The position numbers and the translations under genes were made by a program. Below are positions 54,254 through 61,615 of a stretch of DNA of 64,000 nucleotides, one piece after another. The notes beneath the pieces were generated by a model that saw nothing but the letters and a program-made list of their open reading frames with translations, ran no database searches and was not told the origin of the DNA. Where the stretch lies: NCBI RefSeq assembly GCF_014384805.1, contig NZ_JACRSS010000001.1, positions 372,001 through 436,000 on the forward strand, written 5' to 3'. Source of the DNA: Guopingia tenuis (GTDB lineage: Bacteria; Bacillota; Clostridia; Christensenellales; Christensenellaceae). How positions within the stretch are numbered: the first letter of the stretch is position 1; each line of letters opens with the position of its first letter.

Positions 54254-55057
54254 TTAATAGGCGCTCATGGGTGTGACAATGACCTGAATGTTTTCCGAGC
54301 GGTCGATGAATTTATTGATGGTTGACCCCCGGAAAAGGCGCACAAAACGGCTGCGGCGGGTATGCCCAATGATAAACTTTGTAATCTGTTTTTCCCTGGC
54401 AAAGGCCAGAAGCGTATCCGATACCGACCTGCCCTCCAATGTAACGCATTCCGCGCCAAATTCCTTGGCCAGAGAAAAATTTTTCTCCAGCATGGCAAGG
54501 GAATCCGGCGTTTCTTTATCAGCCAGCCAATGCGTACAGTTGACATGTACTGCATAAAACTCCCCTTTTAGCCGCTGGTCCAGACGCGCAGCCACGCGAA
54601 TCAGGTATTGGCTGCTCTCCTCCGACGTGATGGCGACCAGGATCCGCTCCGTCGTGTGCCAGTTGCCGGTGATATGCCGCAGCTGCTTATATTCATTGAG
54701 ATCCACATCTACATGGTCTGCCGCCTTACGCAGCGCCAGCTCACGCAGTGCGTTCAGATTCCCTAGGCGAAAAAAATTGGAGAGAGCGTCCGGAACTTTT
54801 TCCGGTTTATAGACGGCACCGCGCTTCAGCCGGTTGATCAGGGAAGAAGGCTGGATATCCACGACGACCACCTCATCCGCCTCGTCCAATACCCAGTCGG
54901 GAAGTGTTTCACGCACATGAATCCCCGTGATGCTCTCCACAATATCGCTCATGCTCTCCAGATGCTGGAGATTTACCGTCGCATAAACGTTGATGCCATG
55001 TTCTAGCAGCTCCATGACATCCTCATAGCGTTTCTTATGTTTCATTCCCGGCGCATT
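54254..55057 (-). pseudogene. kdpD: 3' part of a KdpD-type gene cut by the mobile element
   Basis: The frame encodes the end of the KdpD N-terminal sensor domain (NAPGMKHKKRYEDVMELL..., VVVDIQPSSLINRL) and the following universal-stress-protein domain (VNCTHWLADKETP, ending MSAY). In intact KdpD the Walker A region and the residues leading to the NAPG motif precede this; they are missing. The preceding 20 or so residues in frame do not look like KdpD, and the recombinase gene starts 90 bases away. The likely reading is that the element inserted at about 55,057 and split the gene. No histidine-kinase part is present; some clostridial KdpD proteins naturally stop after the USP domain. Confidence 0.82.
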
Positions 55058-55145
55058 TACTGATGTGCGATAAAGAAGTAATAGAAGTGTAAAAAATTTT
55101 GCCGTTCCTATCCGGCACTTGCGCATTGTGTCGGATAGGTCGGGC
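55057..55145. other. Left junction (attachment-site) region of the mobile element
   Basis: KdpD-like coding sequence ends at about 55,057 and the recombinase stop codon is at 55,148, so the left crossover lies in this interval. It contains an inverted repeat (CCTATCCG / CGGATAGG) at about 55,107-55,139 that may bind recombinase or act as a terminator. The exact core dinucleotide cannot be fixed without the right end or an empty site. Confidence 0.6.
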
Positions 55146-55147
55146 GG

Positions 55148-56764
55148 TTATTCTGGCAAGTCAATCTTGCCGACAAAGCTGTAATAAATCTCAATGTCCT
55201 GTCTGCGGGTGCCGTTCTCGTCATAGCTGCACTCATGCACGACGATTTTCTCAATCATCTCCCGCAAGAGGGTGGGGGTCAATTCCTCAAAGGCAAGGTG
55301 CTTTCGGACGATACCCATAAACTTTTCCGCGTTGACGGTGGCGGCCTGCGACTTGTCCAGTTCCTCCTGCAAAGCGGCGGCGCGGTCTTTCAGTTCCCGC
55401 TGTTCCTGCTCATAGTCTGCCGACAGTTCCATGAAACGCTCGTCGCTGATTTTGCCGTTCACATTGTCCTCATACAGCCGCTTGATAATGCGGCTCACTT
55501 CGGCAATACGCTCCTGTACCTGTTCAAGCTGCCTGGTGGCTGCGGCGGTCTTTCTCTTGCCGCCGATCTCGTTCTGCTGGATAAGCAGCTTCACAAAGCG
55601 GCTCTCATGCTTGGCGGCGTATTCGGTCACTTGCCGGAGATTGGAGAGGACACCGGCGGTCAACAGGTCGGTGCGGATAAAGTGTGCCGTACAGTCGCGG
55701 GTGCGCTTCTTGTAGCTGCCGCAGATGTAACAGTCCTGCTTGCGGTTCTTGTTCTGATACCGCTGCTGGTACATCACATGGCCGCAGTCGGCGCAGAACA
55801 GCATACCGGAGAACAGCCCCACCTCGTCATAGCGGTTCGGGCGTTTGCGCTGCTTGCGTAACTCCTGCACGCGCTCCCATGTTTCCGTGTCGATAATCGG
55901 CTCATGGTGGTTCGGGAAAATGGCCTGCTTCTCGATGGGGTTCTCTACGCTGTGCTTGGTTTTGTAAGAGGGCTTCTCCGTCTTGAAGTTTACCAGACAG
56001 CCGGTGTACTCCCGGTTTTCCAACAGGTGGACAACGGTATTTGTCGCCCACTTGCACTCATAGCCGGGGTGGTAGCGGCGGGTGCTGCCCGTCCTGCGGT
56101 ATTCCAGCGTCCCCGGCGTGGGGATTTGCTGCTCCGACAGCATACGGGCAATCTTGGTCGGGCCGTTCCCGGCAAGGCAAAGCTGGTATATCTGCCGGAC
56201 TACCGGCGCGGTTTCCTCGTCAACGATATAGTTCTCGTCCTCGTCCATGAGGTAGCCGTACACCGGCTTGCTGGTAACGGGCTTGCCGCTCATGCCTTTT
56301 GCTCGTTTTACTGCCTTGATTTTCTTGCTCGTATCTCTCACCAGCCATTCGTTGAACAGATTTCGCAGAGGGGTAAAATCGTTGTCCATGCCGCCGTTTG
56401 CGCTGTCCACATTGTCATTGACAGCGATAAACCGCACGCCCTTTTGAGGGAACAGCATTTCCGTGTAAAATCCCACCTGCAAGTAGTTTCGCCCTAACCG
56501 GCTCATGTCCTTGACGATGACCGTACCCACTTTCCCGGCTTCGATGTCTGCAAGCATGGCTTGAAAACCGGGTCTTTGGAAGTTCGCGCCGGAATAGCCG
56601 TCGTCGGTGTACCAGCGCAGGTTGGTAAAGCCATTCTGTTTTGCAAAGGTTTCGAGTATCCGTTTTTGGTTCGATATGGAATTACTCTCGCCTTGCAATT
56701 CGTCCTCATGGGACAATCTCGGATAAAGGGCGGTAATGAGGTTTTGGGTGGCTTGTCTTAACAT
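55148..56764 (-). CDS. Large serine recombinase of the element (TnpX-like)
   Basis: Large serine recombinases excise and integrate mobile elements at att sites. The 538-residue protein has the resolvase domain with the catalytic Ser18 in ALYPRLS, then KDMSRLGRNYLQVG, the recombinase domain (about 160-280), a zinc ribbon (FCADCGHVMYQ ... CYICGSY) and a coiled-coil-rich C-terminus. It resembles TnpX-type transposases of Tn4451-like elements and is the only integrase in view. A 19-bp hairpin lies upstream of the start. Confidence 0.95.
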   Translation of the reverse strand: MLRQATQNLITALYPRLSHEDELQGESNSISNQKRILETFAKQNGFTNLRWYTDDGYSGANFQRPGFQAMLADIEAGKVGTVIVKDMSRLGRNYLQVGFYTEMLFPQKGVRFIAVNDNVDSANGGMDNDFTPLRNLFNEWLVRDTSKKIKAVKRAKGMSGKPVTSKPVYGYLMDEDENYIVDEETAPVVRQIYQLCLAGNGPTKIARMLSEQQIPTPGTLEYRRTGSTRRYHPGYECKWATNTVVHLLENREYTGCLVNFKTEKPSYKTKHSVENPIEKQAIFPNHHEPIIDTETWERVQELRKQRKRPNRYDEVGLFSGMLFCADCGHVMYQQRYQNKNRKQDCYICGSYKKRTRDCTAHFIRTDLLTAGVLSNLRQVTEYAAKHESRFVKLLIQQNEIGGKRKTAAATRQLEQVQERIAEVSRIIKRLYEDNVNGKISDERFMELSADYEQEQRELKDRAAALQEELDKSQAATVNAEKFMGIVRKHLAFEELTPTLLREMIEKIVVHECSYDENGTRRQDIEIYYSFVGKIDLPE

Positions 56765-56790
56765 AAAATCCTCCGTTTCCGACAGCCAGC

Positions 56791-56829
56791 CCCACTATTC
56801 CGTGGTTCCATTGTACCACGGAATAGGGC
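56791..56829 (-). promoter_or_regulatory. Long inverted repeat in the recombinase leader
   Basis: CCAGCCCCACTATTCCGTGG and CCACGGAATAGGGCTGG (about 56,788-56,832) are perfectly complementary apart from a 3-base bulge, with a loop near TTCCATTGTA. It lies just upstream of the recombinase GGAGG and ATG. There is no T-run, so it could be an operator or a leader hairpin controlling recombinase expression. Confidence 0.6.
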
Positions 56830-56879
56830 TGGTTGTATAGCGGCAAAAGTGTCAAATCTGCTTCTTTATGATTTGTCAA

Positions 56880-56944
56880 AATGACGATTTTTGTGTAGCG
56901 TCTTGTTGTGCCGGTTTCAGTAGAAAAGTTCATCTTCCTGTGAT
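56880..56944 (+). repeat. Repeat copy A: conserved block upstream of cargo gene 1
   Basis: The block TTTTTGTGTAGCGTCTTGTTG...CGGTTTCAGTAGAAAAGTTCAT is shared with copy B at 57550-57616; both end in a TATACT -10-like element (GATATACT here). It probably supplies the promoter for the following gene. Confidence 0.75.
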
Positions 56945-56989
56945 ATACTCATATCAGCTTCAAAATCCAAACATAAGGGAGAGGTACTC

Positions 56990-57406
56990 TTGGATAACAA
57001 CAACAATAAGCGGGAAAAAATAATCATATTCATTTTGGGGGCTGTTCTAATCATCGCCGTCTTGTCCATAATCGCCATATTCAGCAGTGCAATCATGCGT
57101 CTGCTCGGCTTTGAGTATGAGAGTGTCGGCGGCTTTATCCTGTATTTCATAATCGCGTCGATTGTTTCATATCCCATGAATTTAGTCGCAGGCGCATTTC
57201 CAAAAGCATTGCTTAACCTTGACAGAATAACAAGGGAAATGGCCGTCTGTATGTATGTGCTGTTAGATACTATCACTACATTTTTCGGCTTTTATATCGT
57301 CGATTATTTCATGCCCTCTGTATCTGCAAATACGATTTCGCTGATTGTTTTGGCTCTGGTGTTTGCACTCTTTGGGATTAGTGATGTAAAGAAAAAAGAG
57401 TCCTGA
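56990..57406 (+). CDS. Small membrane protein resembling regulatory YrvL
   Basis: The 138-residue cargo protein has four predicted membrane helices and the pattern LLGFEYESVGGFILYF...PKALLNLDRITREMAVCMYVLLDTITTFFGFYIVDYFM, which I associate with the YrvL family (in B. subtilis, a negative regulator of a sigma factor operon). The start is a TTG at 56990 behind AGGGAGAGG. The gene reads on the plus strand, opposite to the element backbone, and is bordered by repeat copies A and B. Base composition is lower in GC than the backbone. Confidence 0.65.
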   Translation: MDNNNNKREKIIIFILGAVLIIAVLSIIAIFSSAIMRLLGFEYESVGGFILYFIIASIVSYPMNLVAGAFPKALLNLDRITREMAVCMYVLLDTITTFFGFYIVDYFMPSVSANTISLIVLALVFALFGISDVKKKES

Positions 57407-57431
57407 TTTCAGCTTTTCCAGTTCCAGCGGC

Positions 57432-57460
57432 CACGCTCCCCGGCATGGCCGCTTTTTCCA
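57432..57460 (+). terminator. Terminator-like hairpin after cargo gene 1
   Basis: AGCGGCCA and TGGCCGCT form a stem followed by TTTTT. A diverged copy of the hairpin is at 57887-57920 after cargo gene 2. Confidence 0.65.
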
Positions 57461-57535
57461 TTCCCCGGTTCACGCCGGATAGGTCGGCTCCTGTGTAGCA
57501 GCGGCTTCCGCTTCCAGTACCCGCGCCATTTTTAC
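57432..57535. repeat. Duplicated fragment of the tnpW 3' end with terminator hairpin
   Basis: This stretch repeats the 3' end of tnpW (codons for ...MARVLEAEAAATQEPTYPA) and the hairpin beside it, found again at 57886-57995. It is a broken copy: the tnpW 5' part is absent and copy B follows directly. Confidence 0.8.
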
Positions 57536-57539
57536 AGCT

Positions 57540-57616
57540 TGTCAAATCGCCGGTTTTTGTGTAGCGTCTTGTTGCGACGGTTTCAGTAGAAAAGTTCATA
57601 CCTCTGTGTTATACTG
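57540..57616 (+). repeat. Repeat copy B: conserved block upstream of cargo gene 2
   Basis: CTTGTCAAATCGCCGGTTTTTGTGTAGCGTCTTG... down to TTATACT closely matches copy A. It sits right after the truncated tnpW fragment and before the second small membrane gene, so the same boundary occurs twice. Confidence 0.75.
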
Positions 57617-57658
57617 GGTTTATGGCCTAAAGTATTCATAGTGAAAGAGGGTGGTATA

Positions 57659-57832
57659 ATGCCTGACGCTGTTCTAATCGTCTTGTTGGTATTCATTTTG
57701 TACTTTCCTGTATGTTTGTTGATTGCTTTTATCCGAGCATTGTTTTCTAAAAAGCACCGCCGAAAAGAAAATTTCAAAGATACATTTTGGACATTCTTTT
57801 TAGAAATCCTAAATCCCCTTAACTGGTTCTAA
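57659..57832 (+). CDS. Very small membrane protein (cargo gene 2)
   Basis: The 57-residue protein has one strong membrane helix (VLIVLLVFILYFPVCLLIAFI), then basic residues FSKKHRRKEN and an aromatic tail WTFFLEILNPLNWF. AGAGGGTGG lies a few bases before the ATG. I do not recognise the family. It is in the same orientation and setting as the YrvL-like gene, behind repeat copy B and before the terminator next to tnpW. Confidence 0.6.
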   Translation: MPDAVLIVLLVFILYFPVCLLIAFIRALFSKKHRRKENFKDTFWTFFLEILNPLNWF

Positions 57833-57931
57833 TCTTAATGCGGGGAATATTACCATGAGAGTGACATGGTTTTTGTGACAGTGGAAAAAGCGGCTACGCT
57901 CCCCGGCGTGACCGCTTTCCCATATTCTGGC

Positions 57932-58126
57932 TCACGCCGGATAGGTCGGTTCCTGTGTAGCAGCGGCTTCCGCTTCCAGTACCCGCGCCATTTTGTCGGC
58001 GGCGGTGGTCGTGGTGTCTTTCTTGAAATAGCCGGACACGACAAGGACGGAATTGCCCATGCGGATTTCCGTCACGCAGTCGGGGCGGCGGGCGGTGCGG
58101 GTGTCGTGCTGCTTGTTATCTGCCAT
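57932..58126 (-). CDS. tnpW: Transposon-encoded protein TnpW
   Basis: TnpW is a small protein found in many Firmicutes integrative elements; its molecular role is not settled. The 64-residue sequence carries the family-type core RRPDCVTEIRMGNSVLVVSGYF and AADKMARVLEAEA. AAGGAG is about 10 bases before the ATG. It lies 14 bases after the DnaC-like gene stop in the backbone operon, and a truncated copy of its 3' end lies at 57432-57535. Confidence 0.85.
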   Translation of the reverse strand: MADNKQHDTRTARRPDCVTEIRMGNSVLVVSGYFKKDTTTTAADKMARVLEAEAAATQEPTYPA

Positions 58127-58140
58127 AGGCAATACTCCTT

Positions 58141-58983
58141 TCAGTCGGTAATCAGTTTCTTCATGCTCTCCATTTTCCGCTGTGCGGTTTCCTGCCGGAA
58201 GTTGTCGCCGGTAAAGCGTACCGGGACGCACATGGAAAGCAGCCGGTCATAAATCCGGGAATGGGCGGTGTCCTCCGGGTTCCGCAGGTCGTCCAGTGTG
58301 AGGTTGGTCGTGACGATCAGCGGCTTGCCGCTGCGGTAACGGCTGTCAATCACATTGAAAACCTGCTCCAAACCGTACTCGGTGCCGCGCTCCATGCCGA
58401 AGTCGTCAAGGATAAGCATCGGATAGCGGCAAAGACGGGAAATGTACTCGTTCCTGCCCTCAAAGCTGGCGGCAAGGTCATTGAGGATAAGGGCAAAGTT
58501 TGTCATGTGGACAGGGATTTCTTTCTCCATGAGGGCGTTTGCGATACAGCCCGCAAGGTAGCTTTTCCCGGTTCCCACGCCGCCCCAGAACAGGCAGCCG
58601 ATATTGTCGGCTCGCATATCCTCCCAATGCGCCACATACCGGCGGGCAATCCCGGCCTGCGGGTTCCTGCCGTTGTCGTTCTCAAAAGTCCAGTCCCGCA
58701 TGGTGAGGTCGGTAAAGCCCCGGCGTTTCAGTTCTTCCACGGTGTCAAGGTGCCTGCGCCGCTTCTCGGCGGCCTCCCGTTCCTCGCGGGCGGCTCTCTG
58801 GCAGTCACATTCTGCCGGGTGACGGTCGCGCCCGAAGATAGCGGCCTTATCCGGCGCAAAATAGGCTTCTTTCGGCTTGTGGCACTTGCCGCAGTACAGT
58901 AAACCGTCCTCGCCGGTGTAGTCCTCCGGCTCCGGGGTGGCAGTCGTCATATTCTCCAAAACAGCGTTGATTTCGTTCTTCAT
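58141..58983 (-). CDS. DnaC-like ATPase (helicase loader)
   Basis: The 280-residue protein has an N-terminal zinc-binding set (Cys31, Cys34, Cys59, Cys61), then a DnaC/IstB-type AAA+ core with Walker A GGVGTGKS at 134-141 and Walker B MLILDDFG at 189-196. In such elements it loads the host replicative helicase during replication of the excised circle. The ATG at 58983 overlaps the stop of the initiator gene (ATGA), and GGAGGG precedes it. Confidence 0.92.
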   Translation of the reverse strand: MKNEINAVLENMTTATPEPEDYTGEDGLLYCGKCHKPKEAYFAPDKAAIFGRDRHPAECDCQRAAREEREAAEKRRRHLDTVEELKRRGFTDLTMRDWTFENDNGRNPQAGIARRYVAHWEDMRADNIGCLFWGGVGTGKSYLAGCIANALMEKEIPVHMTNFALILNDLAASFEGRNEYISRLCRYPMLILDDFGMERGTEYGLEQVFNVIDSRYRSGKPLIVTTNLTLDDLRNPEDTAHSRIYDRLLSMCVPVRFTGDNFRQETAQRKMESMKKLITD

Positions 58984-59738
58984 AAACTCTCGCCCTCCTT
59001 GCATGAGTAGTCTGGTATGCCCTTTTTCGGGGCTTTCTTGGCTGCGTCCTCCTGCGCCCATTTGTAGATTGTGGCGGCATGGCTCTTGTATCGCTTGCCG
59101 CTGGACGCGATATGGCAGGATAGCCGGTCAATGTAGTAGTTCCATTTGTCGGGCAGGTCTGCTTTCAGCCCGTCCAGTTCTGATTGCGAAAGAAAGACAT
59201 TTTCATACCGGCCATAGGCGGCGCGGGCGGGCTGTCCCGTATCTAACTCTCGCTCTCTCTCTTTTTCTATCTCTATCTCTTTCTCTATCTCTATCTCTGG
59301 TGGACAAATGTCCGCTTGATATGGTGGACATTTGTCCGCCCCGGCCTTTGGCAAGGCTTTCTGCTCCTGCAAAGCCAGCCTTGCCCGCCGTTTCCGCTCC
59401 CCCTCGGTAGAGGATTGGCCGATAAGCAGTTCAATGTTGCTCATATACAGCGCGCCGCTTGGCAGCGGCTCCACAAGCCCCAGCTTCATAAAAATCTGCA
59501 AGGCTCGCTCTACGGTGCCGACTTGCTGGCGGGTAATGGTGGCAATCATCTGCGCGGTGTAGGGGATATTTTCATCAAGCTGCAACTTTCCGCCGTTTTT
59601 CAGCGATTTCAAGTACAGTTTCAAGAGAATGTTGGAATAGAGGATACCGTCCTGCATACTTTCCAGCAGCACGATAGCGTCCTCGTCAAAGTAATTCTCT
59701 TTCAGCTTGAGGTAGTAGTATTTTCGGTTGTCTGACAT
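58980..59738 (-). CDS. Replication initiator with phage replisome-organiser N-terminal domain
   Basis: The 252-residue protein begins MSDNRKYYYLKLKENYFDED, the start of the replisome-organiser domain (about 1-115), a winged-helix DNA-binding region. A low-complexity stretch of Glu-Ile and Glu-Arg repeats (EIEIEKEIEIEKERERE, about 165-185) links to a C-terminal helical region. Start at 59738 with AAGGAGG upstream. With the DnaC-like gene it forms an initiator-loader pair, so the excised element can probably replicate. Confidence 0.85.
   Translation of the reverse strand: MSDNRKYYYLKLKENYFDEDAIVLLESMQDGILYSNILLKLYLKSLKNGGKLQLDENIPYTAQMIATITRQQVGTVERALQIFMKLGLVEPLPSGALYMSNIELLIGQSSTEGERKRRARLALQEQKALPKAGADKCPPYQADICPPEIEIEKEIEIEKERERELDTGQPARAAYGRYENVFLSQSELDGLKADLPDKWNYYIDRLSCHIASSGKRYKSHAATIYKWAQEDAAKKAPKKGIPDYSCKEGESL
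59260..59304. repeat. Low-complexity repeat inside the initiator gene
   Basis: Repeats of CTCTAT/CTCTCT-type hexamers encode alternating Glu-Ile and Glu-Arg on the minus strand. Repeat length changes in units of six keep the frame, so this linker can vary in length without breaking the gene. Confidence 0.7.
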
Positions 59739-59850
59739 GGTTCCTCCTTGGGGTGGATTTGGGGCGTTTGTACGCATTTAGAACGCTGTTTCCGGGGGAA
59801 AAGGATAAATGTATCGCACACCCTTTGACACCCACGAAAAAAGCCTTGAT

Positions 59851-61254
59851 TTATGCGGGTTTGAAAGGCTCTAAAGCGTGACATTTATGCCTTTGTTTCC
59901 GCTTTCGCTCGGCGGCTTTGATTTTCTTCATGCGTCCGGCGCAGTCGGGGCAGTATTTCCCCCGGTTGGATTTGGGGACAAATGCCGCGCCGCAGACCGC
60001 ACATCGTTTCCGGCTCCCCCGGTACAAAAGGGCTGCGGCCAGTTCCCCGTCAAGGGGCAGGACAGCCACACGGAACCACCGGCACATGAGAGAAAGGGAA
60101 ATGCTCTGGACGCACACGCAAGGCTCCCCGTCATCTAACAGCAGGCAGTTCCCCCCGTCGTAGTTACAGCACTCATGCACCAGCCGCCGCGCCCGCCGGT
60201 GCTGGCGGTAGTCCATGCGGGGCAGGTTATCGCTCATGGCTCTGCTCCTTTCTGCGGCTCCGGCGGCATGGGTCTGCGGCTGGGGGACGGAATGAACTGT
60301 TACGCCCCTCTGGGCGTTCTGCTCCAAAACGGCAAGGACAGCGGCGCGGTCAAAATCGTCACCCAGCTTGCGGGCAGTAATGGGCTTTGTCCTGTCCGGC
60401 GTGAGATAGGATAGCCGCCCCCGGCTCTCCTTGACGGCCACGCCCTCCCGCAGCAGCAGAGAGGAAAAGTCCTCGAATGAGGTCGCCGCAGACAGCGCGG
60501 CGCGTATGGTCTGCCGCAGCTTCTCCTTGTTCGTTTCAAACTTGGTCTGCCGGGGCGTGATACCGCCTGCAATCATGGGGGCGTTCTGCTTGTCCAGCGC
60601 GGCCTGTCCCTTTTTCTGCGCCCAATACTCCCGGTCTGTGACGCGGTTCTTGCTGCCGTTCAAGAGGTCGATTTGGTAAAGCCCCTCCCGGTGGCACATC
60701 TCCATGACTTCGGATTTGAAGTAGCGCAAGGCCGCGTCAGTACAGCGGTGCTTGCAACCGGCTTTCGTGTCGGCTGGCCTGTCCATGTAGGGCAGGAACG
60801 GGACTTCCTCTATCCGCAGCGAATTGATAACGATATGCACATGGATATTGCCGCTGTGGTTATGGCCGTCCGGGTGGGTGCATACAAGGGCTTGGTGGCC
60901 GGGGAAATGCTCAGCGCAAAACTTCTCGCCCAATGCCTGCGCCCGGTCTACGGTCAAGCCGTTGTCCGGGCCGTCCCGTGGGTCAAAGCTGATGATATAG
61001 TGGTGGCTTTTCACATCTTCCCGCCGCTGGTTTTTCTCATAGCGGAGATTTGCCCGCATACAGGCAACGGCAAAATCCTCGCCGCCGCAGTTCAGCGTGG
61101 ACAGCCGGTAGTCCTCGCGGGGGATAAGCCTGCCGGTTTCATCAAGGACGGGCTTCATGGTAAACTCGTCATGCTCAAAAAGCAGGTATTGTTCGGCAGC
61201 TCCGTAGTCGGCGTTTTTAGAGTTGATATGCTTGAGTGTTGCCAACCGCGTCAC
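59851..61254 (-). CDS. Relaxase (MobA-like mobilisation nuclease) with C-terminal zinc ribbon
   Basis: The relaxase nicks oriT and pilots the strand during transfer. The 467-residue protein has an N-terminal relaxase domain with the metal-binding His motif HPDGHNHSGNIHVHIV (about 127-142) and candidate catalytic tyrosines Tyr17 and Tyr23. A middle region follows, then a C-terminal CxxC...CPDC zinc ribbon (CAVCGAAFVPKSNRGKYC) and a basic tail. The reading frame opens with GTG 61254, but TTG 61245 (MATLKHINSKN) has a better AGGTG site. It overlaps mobC by 38 bases. Confidence 0.9.
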   Translation of the reverse strand: MTRLATLKHINSKNADYGAAEQYLLFEHDEFTMKPVLDETGRLIPREDYRLSTLNCGGEDFAVACMRANLRYEKNQRREDVKSHHYIISFDPRDGPDNGLTVDRAQALGEKFCAEHFPGHQALVCTHPDGHNHSGNIHVHIVINSLRIEEVPFLPYMDRPADTKAGCKHRCTDAALRYFKSEVMEMCHREGLYQIDLLNGSKNRVTDREYWAQKKGQAALDKQNAPMIAGGITPRQTKFETNKEKLRQTIRAALSAATSFEDFSSLLLREGVAVKESRGRLSYLTPDRTKPITARKLGDDFDRAAVLAVLEQNAQRGVTVHSVPQPQTHAAGAAERSRAMSDNLPRMDYRQHRRARRLVHECCNYDGGNCLLLDDGEPCVCVQSISLSLMCRWFRVAVLPLDGELAAALLYRGSRKRCAVCGAAFVPKSNRGKYCPDCAGRMKKIKAAERKRKQRHKCHALEPFKPA

Positions 61255-61615
61255 CTACTTTCTTGAGGACTTCATACTTGAGGGTGGCAAGGTCGGCTAT
61301 GGCGGCGCGTACCTCGCCGGACAGCGCGTTATAGGGTACGCCGTACTCGTTCAGATACCGGGCAATCTGGTTGAGGTTGCCGCCGATCCTGCCGTACTCG
61401 GCTGTGAGTTTCCCGACAGCGGAAAGCAGTTCGTCATTGACCGCCGACACATGGATAATGGGGCGTATGGCGGTGCGCCGTATCGCCTGCCGGAGAAATT
61501 CGGACTGGCTGATACCATAGGGCGCAAGCCGCGCTGTGAAGTCGGCGTATTCATCTTCGGACAGCCGGGTTTTCACAACGCGGCTGCGGTGGGGTGTGTT
61601 GTATCGCTTCGGCAT
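61217..61615 (-). CDS. MobC-like relaxosome accessory protein
   Basis: MobC-like proteins bind oriT and help the relaxase open DNA. The 132-residue protein has an N-terminal ribbon-helix-helix (TRLSEDEYADFTARLAPYGISQSEFLRQAI) and a C-terminal part with GGNLNQIARYLNEYG, the usual family motif. I use ATG 61615 behind AGGAGG, not the longer open frame to 61705, which crosses the upstream repeats. It overlaps the relaxase and lies next to the candidate oriT region. Confidence 0.9.
   Translation of the reverse strand: MPKRYNTPHRSRVVKTRLSEDEYADFTARLAPYGISQSEFLRQAIRRTAIRPIIHVSAVNDELLSAVGKLTAEYGRIGGNLNQIARYLNEYGVPYNALSGEVRAAIADLATLKYEVLKKVGDAVGNTQAYQL

Noticed and set aside
57378..57599. Minus-strand frames starting MNFSTET... 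at 57599 and 56933
   Set aside because: They start inside the repeated flank blocks, so the shared N-terminus is explained by the repeat. The rest is antisense to the terminator hairpin and tnpW fragment.
59260..59304. A CRISPR-like array of short repeats
   Set aside because: The units are six bases without spacers and encode an in-frame peptide linker, so this is low-complexity coding sequence.
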